This document shows positions 7,697 to 15,955 of a stretch of 44,369 nucleotides of DNA, one piece after another. How positions within the stretch are numbered: position 1 is the first letter of the stretch; each line of letters starts with the position of its first letter. Source of the DNA: Mageeibacillus sp. UBA1212 (GTDB lineage: Bacteria; Bacillota; Clostridia; UBA1212); NCBI GenBank assembly GCA_002309655.1, contig DBXM01000025.1, positions 1 through 44,369 of the forward strand. The letters are read 5' to 3'. The notes below the pieces were generated by a model. That model had not been told where the DNA came from and did no database searches. It saw nothing but the letters and a program-made list of their open reading frames with translations. The position numbers were made by a program, and so were the translations under genes.

Positions 7697-9580
7697 ATGC
7701 GTAGCAGAATCAAAACGAAAAAAATAGTTTGCGCCGTGGCGCTGTTGCTTGCGTCGGCAGTGTGTCTTTCCGCGTGCTCTTTAATAAAGGGGTACATCAG
7801 GAACGGCTTCGGGGGCGGCTCTACCGCAACGCCTGACCCGGGGACTCAGTCGGGCATCGGCGGTGAAATTTCGGCAAACGTCGAGACCGGTTTTTCGTCA
7901 AAAGACACGGATTCCGGGTACACGGAGGCGGGTTCGTTCACGGTCGTGCTGGAGAACGGCGCGACGCAGGCGGATGCCTCGAAAGTTGAGGTGTCGGGAG
8001 ACGTCGTTACCGTGACCGCGGAGGGTACGTACGTGTTCAAGGGGTCGCTTTCCAACGGCAGGATCGTCGTGAACGCGCCCAAGTCGGACAAGGTCAGGAT
8101 CGTTCTTGAAGGCGTTTCGGTGAAGTGTTCCGGGTTTGCGGCGTTTTATGTGGCGCAGGCGGACAAGGTGATCGTTACCGCCGCGGACGGAACGGAGAAC
8201 TCTTTTGAGTCGGACGGCGCTTTTGTGCAGATTGACGATAATAACGTTGACGGGGCGGTGTTCTCGAAGGATGACATCTCGTTTAACGGAAGCGGAAAGA
8301 TTTCGGTCAAATGCGCCGAAGGCAACGGGATTGTCGGAAAGGACGACGTGGTCTTCTACGGAAGTGTCGTTGATATTACGGCCGCGGGGCACGGAGTCCA
8401 GGCGAAGGACAGTTTGAAGATCGCGGAGAGCACATTCTCGGTGGATTCGGGAAAGGACGCGATTCACTGCGCCAACAGTGACGACACGGCCAAGGGCAAC
8501 TTATATATTGAAAGCGGGTCGTTCGTGTTTAAGGCGGACGGCGACGGAATAGACGTTTCAGGCACGCTTAGGATCGACGGCGGTTCTTTTGACATTACCG
8601 CGGGCGAGTACAAGGGCGTTAGCGGCGGAAACGGTTCGTTTAATCCGCGGGGCGGAGGAAGGCCGGGCTCGAGCTACGGACAGACTTCGCAGGACACGGT
8701 CAGCACTAAGGGCATCAAAGCGGACGGCGGCGCGGTATTTAACGGCGGAACGTTCGTGCTTGTGTGCGCGGACGACGCGATTCACTCGAACACCACGGTC
8801 GCGTTCACGGACGGCACGTTCACGATAACCACCGGAGACGACGGTATTCACGCGGACTCGGAGGTCGTTGTTGACGGCGGAAACATCACCGTGCTTGCCA
8901 GCTATGAAGGCGTTGAGGGCGTAAAAATTACCGTGAACGGCGGCAGAGTCGACGTGACTGCAAGCGACGACGGGTTTAACGCTTCGGCGGGCTCGTCCGG
9001 AGAAGGCGGAGGTTACGGCGGGTACGGCGGCTATGGCGGATACGGCGGGAATTCTTCGAGCTGCTCGCTGACGATCAACGGCGGGTACGTCAAGGTCAAC
9101 GCGTCCGGCGACGGTATCGACAGCAACAGCGTTTTGACCGTGAACGGCGGAGAAGTTTACGTGTCCGGACCGACCAACAACGGGAACGGAGCGATAGACT
9201 ACGAGAATTCGGGAACCATAACCGGCGGAACCGTGATTGCCGCAGGGTCGAGCGGAATGGCGCAGAACTTCGGTTCGTCGTCGACGCAGGGGACGATCCT
9301 TCTGACGACGCAGTCCACTATTAAAGGCGGCACCGAGATAACCGTGAAGGATTCGAGCGGAAAGGTGCTCGTGTCGTTCACGCCGGAAAAGAATTTCAAC
9401 TCGATCGTCGTGAGTACGCCCGAAATCGTGCAGGGCGGAACGTACACGGTTACCGCGGGTTCGTGGTCCGAGACCGTGAAGATGACTTCGCTTGTATACG
9501 GCGGAGGCGGCTCGTTCGGACCCGGAGGCGGCGGACCGGGCGGCGGAGGATGGCCCGGAGGAAGACCGGGACGGCCGTAA
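7697..9580 (+). CDS. Secreted beta-helix lipoprotein, Cthe_2159/DUF4353-like carbohydrate-binding protein
   Basis: A 627-residue lipoprotein: signal peptide with lipobox LSAC (Cys about residue 27), a Gly/Thr linker, then repeated parallel beta-helix rungs such as GDGIDVSGTLRIDGG, DDGIHADSEVVVDGG and GDGIDSNSVLTVNGG. These rungs are typical of the family of Cthe_2159, a polysaccharide (acid-sugar/cellulose) binding beta-helix protein of Clostridium thermocellum. A low-complexity GYGGYGGYGG stretch interrupts the helix and the C-terminus is a Gly/Pro-rich tail. A GTG directly before the ATG could also start translation; GGGAGG at 7679-7684 lies 10-12 nt upstream. Probably a cell-surface glycan-binding protein. 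Confidence 0.8.
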   Translation: MRSRIKTKKIVCAVALLLASAVCLSACSLIKGYIRNGFGGGSTATPDPGTQSGIGGEISANVETGFSSKDTDSGYTEAGSFTVVLENGATQADASKVEVSGDVVTVTAEGTYVFKGSLSNGRIVVNAPKSDKVRIVLEGVSVKCSGFAAFYVAQADKVIVTAADGTENSFESDGAFVQIDDNNVDGAVFSKDDISFNGSGKISVKCAEGNGIVGKDDVVFYGSVVDITAAGHGVQAKDSLKIAESTFSVDSGKDAIHCANSDDTAKGNLYIESGSFVFKADGDGIDVSGTLRIDGGSFDITAGEYKGVSGGNGSFNPRGGGRPGSSYGQTSQDTVSTKGIKADGGAVFNGGTFVLVCADDAIHSNTTVAFTDGTFTITTGDDGIHADSEVVVDGGNITVLASYEGVEGVKITVNGGRVDVTASDDGFNASAGSSGEGGGYGGYGGYGGYGGNSSSCSLTINGGYVKVNASGDGIDSNSVLTVNGGEVYVSGPTNNGNGAIDYENSGTITGGTVIAAGSSGMAQNFGSSSTQGTILLTTQSTIKGGTEITVKDSSGKVLVSFTPEKNFNSIVVSTPEIVQGGTYTVTAGSWSETVKMTSLVYGGGGSFGPGGGGPGGGGWPGGRPGRP

Positions 9581-9736
9581 AGCTTTTGTTGCGTCTTTAT
9601 ACGTGAGAATAAAATATATACGCGCATCGCTTTTCGAGGGAGCCAAACCGGAACTTTTTGAGAGAACCGGGGGCCGCCGGGAATCGCGGTGCGCGTTTTG
9701 TTTTTGACTTGCGGGATATTCACGCCTTAAAGGGCT

Positions 9737-10030
9737 TTAGAGAGTGATCTTTTCGGCGTGTTCGGCGAAAAGGCTGCCGGGCGTTTCGGAGACCGGGTCG
9801 ACAAGGTAAAAATCGCCTTCCTCGGTCATGATGCAGAAGCGCCGGCGGCCGCCAGCGTTCACGTGGAAGGCGGCTTCGCAGGGGAGAATCATACTGAGGA
9901 CGTCGTCGCCGTCGGGGTAGTCGCGGTCCTTAAAAATCATTGCGGAAAAACGCTCCGCTTCGACGTCGCGGATGTCGAGGTCGGGGCGGCTTTTTTTCAG
10001 CTTTTCGAGTGTTGCCTGTACGTTATTCAC
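9737..10030 (-). CDS. Hypothetical small protein
   Basis: A 97-residue soluble protein I do not recognise. The start is GTG at 10030 with GGAGGT 8 nt upstream on the minus strand, which is why I accept it as real. Sequence is mixed alpha/beta with AERFSAMIFKDRDYPDGDDV and a strand-rich middle (FCIMTEEGDFYLVD). It faces the phosphatase gene divergently and has no partner gene. No function is proposed. Confidence 0.6.
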   Translation of the reverse strand: MNNVQATLEKLKKSRPDLDIRDVEAERFSAMIFKDRDYPDGDDVLSMILPCEAAFHVNAGGRRRFCIMTEEGDFYLVDPVSETPGSLFAEHAEKITL

Positions 10031-10172
10031 GTCGGTTCACCTCCGTTTTCGGGAATTATACGGTTGCCTTTACGCTGCAAGACTATTTTACCACAAAAGC
10101 GCGGGAAAAGGAAGCGGAGTTTTCGGGTTCGGGGACAGTTGCGAAAAACTTGCGAAAAGAAGGCCGCGGCGC

Positions 10173-10202
10173 TTGAAGTGGCCGGCGGTTTTTTGGTAAA
10201 AT
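10173..10202 (+). promoter_or_regulatory. Possible promoter of the phosphatase operon
   Basis: TTGAAG, 18 bp, TAAAAT, about 58 bp before the start codon of the phosphatase lipoprotein. Confidence 0.45.
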
Positions 10203-10259
10203 GTGGGCAGAAAGGCCGGTAAAACGCGGCAGATTGAGATTTTCAGAGGTAAACTGGCG

Positions 10260-11375
10260 ATGAGAGATAGAAAAAGAGCTGCAATTAAGGACGTTTGCGT
10301 GCTGCTCGGGGCGGTGTTCGCAATTCTGGGCTGCTTCGGATGCGCGCGGCACGTTCCCGAAGGAGGAACGCTGATACAGGCGGAGGTTCGCGACGGAGCG
10401 GAGGTGCCGATTCTGGGCGAGAGTCTCAGGTCGTACTTCCTTAACTACAACGGGCCGGGTTCTTCCGCGGGAAGGGCCGGGGGCGGCGAGGAGTACAAGC
10501 CCGTTCCCGTCACGCTGAAATGGGAGTGCGAGGACGCGCTTTACTATATCGTGGGCGTGAGCCTCTCGAAGGAAATTAAAATCGAGGGCGGCGAGGGCGT
10601 CGCGACGTTCGTGTCGTTCGAGAAGCGCGTGGAGGTGCCGGACCTTTTCGCAGGGAAGACGTACTACTACAAGATTTATGCGGTTTACGCTGACAGGACC
10701 GTCGAATCGGTGCTTTACAGCTTCACAACCGAGGATTTCAGGCGCACGATCTGGATCGACGGAGTGTCGAATACGCGCGACATCGGCGGCTTCAAGGCGG
10801 CGGGCGGAAAGCGAGTGAAGCAGGGAATCATTTACAGAGGCGCGGCCATCGAGAGCATCACGAGGCAGGGCAGGGTCGAGTTCCTGGAAAAATACGGAAT
10901 CAAGACAGAGATCGATTTGAGGAACGGGACGGAGGTCTCCATTCTCAGCAAAAAGGTCAAGGACGTGGCGGTGAAGGCGCCGCTGTACATCGGCGACACG
11001 GGAATCAACAACCCGGACTACCAGGAGGATTTCGCGAAGGAAATCAAGGTCTTCGCGGACCCCGAGAACTATCCGATCTACTATCACTGTCAGATCGGGC
11101 GCGACAGGACCGGCACGCTGACGTGCTTCCTGTTCCTGATCGCCGGCGTCAGCGAGGAAGACATTCTGAAGGATTACGAGGTGTCGCACTTTTCGGTGTA
11201 CGCGACTCACGACAGGACCTCCGCGGACGCGACGACGGCCAACCTGAAGGCAATGCTCGAGTACCTGCGCAATTACGGGAAGGGCAATATTTACAAAAAC
11301 ACCGAGACGTTCCTGAACGACATTGGGGTCACCAAAGAAGAGATCGCGGCGATCAGGAAGAATATTCTGGAGTGA
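10260..11375 (+). CDS. Lipoprotein tyrosine/serine phosphatase
   Basis: A 371-residue exported protein with a lipobox-like region (AILGCFGC, Cys about 25 or 28), a fibronectin-III-like N-terminal domain (VTLKWECED to YSFTTEDF), and a C-terminal dual-specificity-like phosphatase. The catalytic loop HCQIGRDRTG has Cys at about 276 and Arg at about 282 (Cx5R). The upstream segment SNTRDIGGFKAAGGKRVKQG and IIYRGA matches the Y_phosphatase3 family. The start ATG 10260 has AGAGGT about 9 nt upstream; the frame extends further up without signal. It is followed after 19 bp by another exported protein, so the two are probably one operon. The target could be surface phosphate esters or phosphoproteins; this is unknown. 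Confidence 0.8.
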   Translation: MRDRKRAAIKDVCVLLGAVFAILGCFGCARHVPEGGTLIQAEVRDGAEVPILGESLRSYFLNYNGPGSSAGRAGGGEEYKPVPVTLKWECEDALYYIVGVSLSKEIKIEGGEGVATFVSFEKRVEVPDLFAGKTYYYKIYAVYADRTVESVLYSFTTEDFRRTIWIDGVSNTRDIGGFKAAGGKRVKQGIIYRGAAIESITRQGRVEFLEKYGIKTEIDLRNGTEVSILSKKVKDVAVKAPLYIGDTGINNPDYQEDFAKEIKVFADPENYPIYYHCQIGRDRTGTLTCFLFLIAGVSEEDILKDYEVSHFSVYATHDRTSADATTANLKAMLEYLRNYGKGNIYKNTETFLNDIGVTKEEIAAIRKNILE

Positions 11376-11394
11376 GGCGAAAGGGGGCGTAGAG

Positions 11395-12621
11395 ATGAAA
11401 AAGAATTTTGTGAAAAGATGTTTTGATTTGAAGCGCGCGGTCGCCTTCACGGTCGCGGTGGCGCTTCTGGCGGCGGTATTTGCGCTTAAAAGCGGCGTAT
11501 TTACGGGAAATGCGGCGGAAAACGCGGAAAAAGAGGCCGCGCTGATATCGGAGTTCGGCGAGTGCGAGATCCTGAGTTCGATGAGGAAGGTCTCCGCGTA
11601 CGGCGCGAAAAATATGAAGATACTGTCGGCGGAGGAGGCGGCGAAGGAGGGCGTTCCCGAGGGATACGAGGGGTACGTTCTCGCGGCAAACCGGTCCTCA
11701 AACGTGGGGTATACGTTCGATTTCACAGACGCGGGCATCGCCGTGAACGCGCTCAAGTCGATCTCCTTCAGAATTTTCGTGGAGCCGACCGATGATGACG
11801 CGGAGAGCAAGCCGGAGATCAGAATTCCGCTTCCCGGGAACACGAGCGTGTATCTGATGCGGTACGAGGTGACCAAACGCGTGGGCAACTGGATGACGTG
11901 CACCGTTTACGCCAGCGGAATCGGGGTCACGGACGAAGGCAGGGACTACAGAAGAAACGGTAACGAGCTCTACGGGCTCGCCGACGAGAACGGTCTGCTC
12001 GGGGCGTTCGAGGTTGCGGTCAGAAGGCACAGCGGCAGCGGCGCGTTTTATATCGACAGCCTGAAGCTGAATTTGAGATCCGACATCGGGGACGCGCCGG
12101 AGATCATTTACGACGGACCGGATTCGGTCAGCATCCCGAAGGGGAGCAGGGTCGAACTGGACGCGAAGGCCTACGACGAGGCGGAAAAAACATATTTCCC
12201 GGTGGAATACGTCTGGGAGGACGGCGTCGCTCTTGAGGAGGACGGAATTCCGGCGGAGGGGACTACCTGCCGGCTGACGATGCGCGCACACGACAGCAGG
12301 AAGAACGTGGCGGAAAAGACGGTCACGGTCACGGTGGTCGCGAAGGACACGGTGCCGCCGGAAATCAACGTAAAGACCGACAACGTGTACTGCCCCGCGG
12401 GTGCGGTTCCAAGCACTGATTTTACCGCGACCGATGAGTTCGGGAAGGCGGAGGTTTCTTTCGAGTGGGAGGACGGCGCGCTTGACAGCTTCGGCCGCCT
12501 CAACGAAGGGGATTTCAGACTGGAACTCTCCGCGGTCGACCTGTCGGGAAATATTTCCCGGAAAACGGTTTATTTCCACGCCGGGAAGTGCGATTTTCCG
12601 GAAATAACCAACGACAACTGA
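11395..12621 (+). CDS. Secreted protein with jelly-roll-like and Ig-like domains
   Basis: A 408-residue protein with one N-terminal membrane segment (about residues 14-32) and no clear lipobox. A beta-rich region of about 90-230 resembles carbohydrate-binding jelly-roll domains (AFYIDSLKLNL is a typical ending). Two Ig-like repeats follow, each with the DTVPPEI / DLSGNIS style of cadherin- or bacterial Ig-like modules. No catalytic motif is visible. The start is ATG 11395 with GGGGG 6-10 nt upstream; the longer frame overlaps the phosphatase. Probably a cell-surface adhesin or glycan-binding partner of the neighbouring exported phosphatase and hydrolase. Confidence 0.7.
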   Translation: MKKNFVKRCFDLKRAVAFTVAVALLAAVFALKSGVFTGNAAENAEKEAALISEFGECEILSSMRKVSAYGAKNMKILSAEEAAKEGVPEGYEGYVLAANRSSNVGYTFDFTDAGIAVNALKSISFRIFVEPTDDDAESKPEIRIPLPGNTSVYLMRYEVTKRVGNWMTCTVYASGIGVTDEGRDYRRNGNELYGLADENGLLGAFEVAVRRHSGSGAFYIDSLKLNLRSDIGDAPEIIYDGPDSVSIPKGSRVELDAKAYDEAEKTYFPVEYVWEDGVALEEDGIPAEGTTCRLTMRAHDSRKNVAEKTVTVTVVAKDTVPPEINVKTDNVYCPAGAVPSTDFTATDEFGKAEVSFEWEDGALDSFGRLNEGDFRLELSAVDLSGNISRKTVYFHAGKCDFPEITNDN

Positions 12622-12637
12622 TGTTTTAAGAAAAGAG

Positions 12638-13609
12638 ATGATCCATCCTATGCTCTGGGTGAAGATTCTAACAGGCGTCGCGATCACGGCGGGAACGGCG
12701 GCGGTTTTATTCGCAGCGCTCTCCGCGGTCACGTACTTCATTGTGTTCTTTTCGCCTAAAAAAGGGCAAAATGTCGACTTGAGCATTCCTGACGGCGCGA
12801 ACTACAAAAGGTACGGGGACGTTCCGAAGAACATGATTATTGAGGCTGCTTCGGTTCCGTTTGAGAGCGTGGAGACGACCGCCCGGGACGGTACGAGGCT
12901 GACCGGAAGGCTGTACGTCAACCACCCGCAGGACGCGCCGCTCGCAATCTGCTTTCACGGCTACAGGGGAACGCCCTGCAGGGATTTCAGCGGCGGACTC
13001 AAGTCGCTCATTGAAGCGGGCAACAACGTTCTGCTTGTGAACCAGCGCGCCCACGGAACCAGCGGCGGCCACACGATAACCTTCGGAATCAAAGAACGGT
13101 TGGACTGCGTTGACTGGGTGAAATACTGCACAGGCAGATTCGGACCGGACGTCAAGATTATACTTTTCGGGATATCCATGGGCGCGACGACTGTGCTGAT
13201 GGCCTGCGCGGAGGACCTTCCCGACAGCGTCAGGTGGGTGGTTGCGGACTGCCCGTTCAACGCGCCGAAGGACATTATCAAGTCGGTTGCGGCGGGAATG
13301 GGTCTGCCGGCGGCCGCGTTATACGTGCCGATTTACTGCGGCGCGAGGGTTTTCGGGAGATTCAATCCCGATGAGGTCACGGCGGCGGACGGCGTCAGGA
13401 AGTCGCGCGTTCCGGTTACGGTCATTCACGGCGAGGCGGATTCGTACGTTCCCTGCCGGATGAGCGAGCCGTTCCCGGGGCTGAACCCGCTCTGCGAGAG
13501 GTTTGTGTTCCCGCACGCTGAACACGGCGTAAGCTTCCTGGAGGACAAGGAACGCTACGAGCGCATCGTGGCGGACATCTGCGCGAAGGTCAGGAACGGA
13601 CATGCGTGA
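12638..13609 (+). CDS. Membrane-anchored alpha/beta hydrolase
   Basis: A 323-residue protein: an N-terminal transmembrane helix (about 8-38) followed by an alpha/beta-hydrolase domain with HGYRG oxyanion region, nucleophile elbow GISMGA (Ser180), DSYVP acid (Asp268) and EHGVSF histidine (His296). The triad is complete. It resembles exported esterase/peptidase-like hydrolases of Bacillota (YqkD/Bem46-like). The ribosome binding site is weak (AAAAGAG), and an ATG at 12650 is an alternative start. It sits 16 bp after the Ig-like protein and probably shares its transcript. Substrate unknown. Confidence 0.8.
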   Translation: MIHPMLWVKILTGVAITAGTAAVLFAALSAVTYFIVFFSPKKGQNVDLSIPDGANYKRYGDVPKNMIIEAASVPFESVETTARDGTRLTGRLYVNHPQDAPLAICFHGYRGTPCRDFSGGLKSLIEAGNNVLLVNQRAHGTSGGHTITFGIKERLDCVDWVKYCTGRFGPDVKIILFGISMGATTVLMACAEDLPDSVRWVVADCPFNAPKDIIKSVAAGMGLPAAALYVPIYCGARVFGRFNPDEVTAADGVRKSRVPVTVIHGEADSYVPCRMSEPFPGLNPLCERFVFPHAEHGVSFLEDKERYERIVADICAKVRNGHA

Positions 13610-13626
13610 AGCCCGCGCGAACCCCC

Positions 13627-13674
13627 AAAAACCCGCAAAAAAACTTCACGAAAAACCGGAAAAACCGCGCAAAA
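13627..13674. other. Phased A-tracts upstream of the pyrR promoter
   Basis: Five runs of four to seven A occur with centres near 13629, 13640, 13653, 13662 and 13672, a spacing close to one helical turn. This predicts intrinsic DNA curvature directly upstream of the -35 box, which can strengthen promoters. Confidence 0.4.
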
Positions 13675-13678
13675 CCCT

Positions 13679-13707
13679 TTGCAAAGAGAGGCAAAAAGTA
13701 GTATCAT
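13679..13707 (+). promoter_or_regulatory. Promoter of pyrR
   Basis: TTGCAA (13679-13684), 17 bp, TATCAT (13702-13707). The predicted leader is only about 30 nt and can fold (CAGAC at 13722-13726 with GTCTG at 13735-13739), placing part of the GGAGGT in the hairpin. Confidence 0.5.
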
Positions 13708-13744
13708 ATCACCAGTGATTTCAGACGACGGGAGGTCTGGTGTT

Positions 13745-14281
13745 TTGAGCACGTACAAAGCCACTCTGATGAACGACGAAGCCGTAAAACGGGCGCTGAA
13801 AAGGATTTCGCACGAGATTATTGAGAGAAATAACGGGTGCGATAATCTTTGTCTCGTCGGCATCAAAAGAAGGGGAGTGCCGCTGGCGGAAATCATCGCC
13901 GAAAACATCGAATCGATCGAAGGGATACGACTCCCGGTCGGAAGCGCAGATATCACATTCTATAGAGACGACCTTACCAAACTGTCGGAAAGTCCGAGAA
14001 TCAGCTCTACAACTCTCGGAGTCGACGTCAACGGCAAGGTCGTTATTCTTGTTGACGACGTTCTTTATACCGGAAGGACCGTGCGGGCGGCGATGGAGGC
14101 CGTCATGAGCGCGGGAAGGCCGGCGGGGATCCAGCTGGTGGTGCTGGTGGACAGGGGCCACAGGGAACTGCCGATTCGCGGCGACTACATCGGGAAGAAC
14201 GTCCCCACTTCGAAAACGGAGCACATCGAGGTGAAGATTCCGCCGTTCGAGAACAAGATCGCGGTGGAACTGTACGGCTGA
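13745..14281 (+). CDS. pyrR: PyrR, pyrimidine operon regulator / uracil phosphoribosyltransferase
   Basis: A 178-residue protein of the phosphoribosyltransferase fold. It has the PRPP-binding loop VILVDDVLYTGRTVRAA (about residues 94-110), LCLVGIKRRGVPLAEII near the N-terminus and VLVDRGHRELPIRGDYIGKN, all typical of PyrR. It binds leader RNA when UMP is high and also makes UMP from uracil. Family members start close to the K-A-x-x-M motif; the TTG at 13745 with GGAGGT 8 nt upstream fits, and upstream in-frame ATG 13679 lies inside the promoter. It is followed by a uracil permease, the classical partner. Confidence 0.92.
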   Translation: MSTYKATLMNDEAVKRALKRISHEIIERNNGCDNLCLVGIKRRGVPLAEIIAENIESIEGIRLPVGSADITFYRDDLTKLSESPRISSTTLGVDVNGKVVILVDDVLYTGRTVRAAMEAVMSAGRPAGIQLVVLVDRGHRELPIRGDYIGKNVPTSKTEHIEVKIPPFENKIAVELYG

Positions 14282-14302
14282 CAGGCCGGAAAAAGGTCAT
14301 GG

Positions 14303-14322
14303 CGGGAATAACGACATTCCCG
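14303..14322 (+). other. Hairpin in the pyrR-uraA gap
   Basis: CGGGAAT-AACGAC-ATTCCCG, a perfect 7-bp stem with a 6-nt loop. There is no U-tract, so it is not a complete terminator. It may act in RNA processing or in PyrR-dependent control of the permease; ACCAGAGTGTGC at 14343-14354 is loosely similar to the PyrR-binding loop. Confidence 0.3.
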
Positions 14323-14371
14323 TGTGATAGATATTAATTTGTACCAGAGTGTGCAAGATATGGAGGTTTTT

Positions 14372-15871
14372 ATGAAATTAATTTACGATGTCCAGGACAG
14401 ACCGAAGACGGGCCGCGTGCTCGTGTTCGCGATCCAGCAGCTCCTGGCTATTATGGCGGCAACCATTGCGGTTCCGGGCGTTGTGAACCAGGTCACCGGC
14501 AGCCACATGACACCGTCTGCGGCACTGTTCGGCGCGGGCGTCGGCACGATCGTCTACCTGCTGTTCACGAAGTTTAAGAGCCCTGTTTTCCTCGGCTCCT
14601 CCTTCGCGTTCCTCGGTTCGATGTTCGCGGCGTTCTCCGGCGCGTTCGCGATGAGCAACGAAGAGCTCGGATTCCTCGGCCTCATCGTCGGCGCAATCTT
14701 CGCGGGTCTCGTTTACGCGGTCCTCGCGCTGGTCGTCAAGCTTGTCGGAACCAAGTGGATCGATAAGGTTATGCCGGCGGTCGTCATCGGCCCCACGGTT
14801 GCGATAATCGGTCTCAGCCTTGCAGGAAACGCGGTGGGCGACGCTGTCAGAGGCGCTGCCGACAACACTGCGGGCGACCTCAAGTCCTACGTCGGATTCT
14901 TCTGCGCGTTCGTGACGCTGGTCGTGGTCATTGTCTGCTCGACCTACGGCAAAAAGATGGCCAAGCTGATCCCGTTCATTATCGGTATCGGCGCGGGCTA
15001 CGTTGTGGCTCTCGGCTTCACGCTTCTCGGAATTCTGTTTAAGGTCGAGGCGCTTCAGGTCATCGACTTCACGCCCTTCAAGGAACTCGTCGCCGACGGC
15101 GTCGGAATCAAGACGTTCTTCGCGGTTCCGCAATTCAGCTTCCTCAAGGGAATTGAAGGTATCAAGAATGCGATCGCGGGCGTCAAGGAAGCATCCGATC
15201 CCGTGCTTTACAAGGCTCAGATCCTGACCTACTTCGTGTCCGTGCTGGTTGCGTACGTTCCGGTTGCGTTCGTTGTTTTCGCAGAGCACCTTGCGGACCA
15301 CAAGAACCTGTCCTCCATCATCGAGAAGGACCTCCTCGAAGAGCCCGGTCTCCACAGGACGCTTCTCGGCGACGGCATCGGTTCAATGGCGGGCGCTTTC
15401 TTCGGCGGCTGCCCCAACACCACTTACGGTGAATCCATCGGCTGCGTCGCCATCACCGGCAACGCTTCCATCGTTTCGATTTTCGCGGCTGCATGCCTGG
15501 CGATTCTGGTGTCGTTCCTGGCTCCGTTCATGGCGTTCCTGAGCTCGATTCCGGGCTGCGTAATGGGCGGCGTCTGCATCACGCTCTACGGCTTCATCGC
15601 GGTCTCCGGTCTCAAGATGATTCAGAAAGCTGACCTCAACGACAGCTGCAACCTGTTCACGGTTTCGGTGATTCTGATATGCGGCATCGGCGGCCTGGCC
15701 TTCACGTTCGGCAAGGTCTCCATCACGTCCATCGCGACGGCGCTGATCATGGGCATCATCGTGAATGTGATCCTCCGCTGGAGCCAGAAGAAGAAAGCCG
15801 CTCCGGCCGAAGCTGAGGCTGCTCCGGTTGAAGAAGAGCCCGCTCCGGTTGAGGAAAAGGTTGAGGAATAA
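14372..15871 (+). CDS. uraA: Uracil permease (UraA/PyrP, NCS2 family)
   Basis: A 499-residue membrane protein with about 14 helices. It begins YDVQDRPKTGRVLVFAIQQLLAIM (quoted in part: the DRP..G....LQ.L.AM-type start of uracil permeases) and has the NCS2 signature FVVFAEHLADHKNLSSI and GGCPNTTYGESIG, where Glu and Asn contact uracil. It imports uracil by proton symport for salvage by PyrR. The start ATG 14372 has TGGAGG 6-8 nt upstream. The last ~25 residues are a hydrophilic Ala/Pro/Glu repeat tail (APVEEEPAPVEE), unusual for the family. It is transcribed with or just after pyrR. Confidence 0.92.
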   Translation: MKLIYDVQDRPKTGRVLVFAIQQLLAIMAATIAVPGVVNQVTGSHMTPSAALFGAGVGTIVYLLFTKFKSPVFLGSSFAFLGSMFAAFSGAFAMSNEELGFLGLIVGAIFAGLVYAVLALVVKLVGTKWIDKVMPAVVIGPTVAIIGLSLAGNAVGDAVRGAADNTAGDLKSYVGFFCAFVTLVVVIVCSTYGKKMAKLIPFIIGIGAGYVVALGFTLLGILFKVEALQVIDFTPFKELVADGVGIKTFFAVPQFSFLKGIEGIKNAIAGVKEASDPVLYKAQILTYFVSVLVAYVPVAFVVFAEHLADHKNLSSIIEKDLLEEPGLHRTLLGDGIGSMAGAFFGGCPNTTYGESIGCVAITGNASIVSIFAAACLAILVSFLAPFMAFLSSIPGCVMGGVCITLYGFIAVSGLKMIQKADLNDSCNLFTVSVILICGIGGLAFTFGKVSITSIATALIMGIIVNVILRWSQKKKAAPAEAEAAPVEEEPAPVEEKVEE

Positions 15872-15904
15872 TTCCAAAAACAGGCTGAAAACAGCTGAAA
15901 AAAC

Positions 15905-15938
15905 GGGCCGGTCCGCGCCGCGGACCGGCCCTAATTTT
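15905..15938 (+). terminator. Strong intrinsic terminator after uraA
   Basis: A perfect 13-bp GC-rich inverted repeat (GGGCCGGTCCGCG and its complement) with a one-base centre, followed by TAATTTT. It lies between the convergent uraA and UroD-family genes. Confidence 0.85.
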
Positions 15939-15955
15939 AGGTAAAAACAAGCGGT

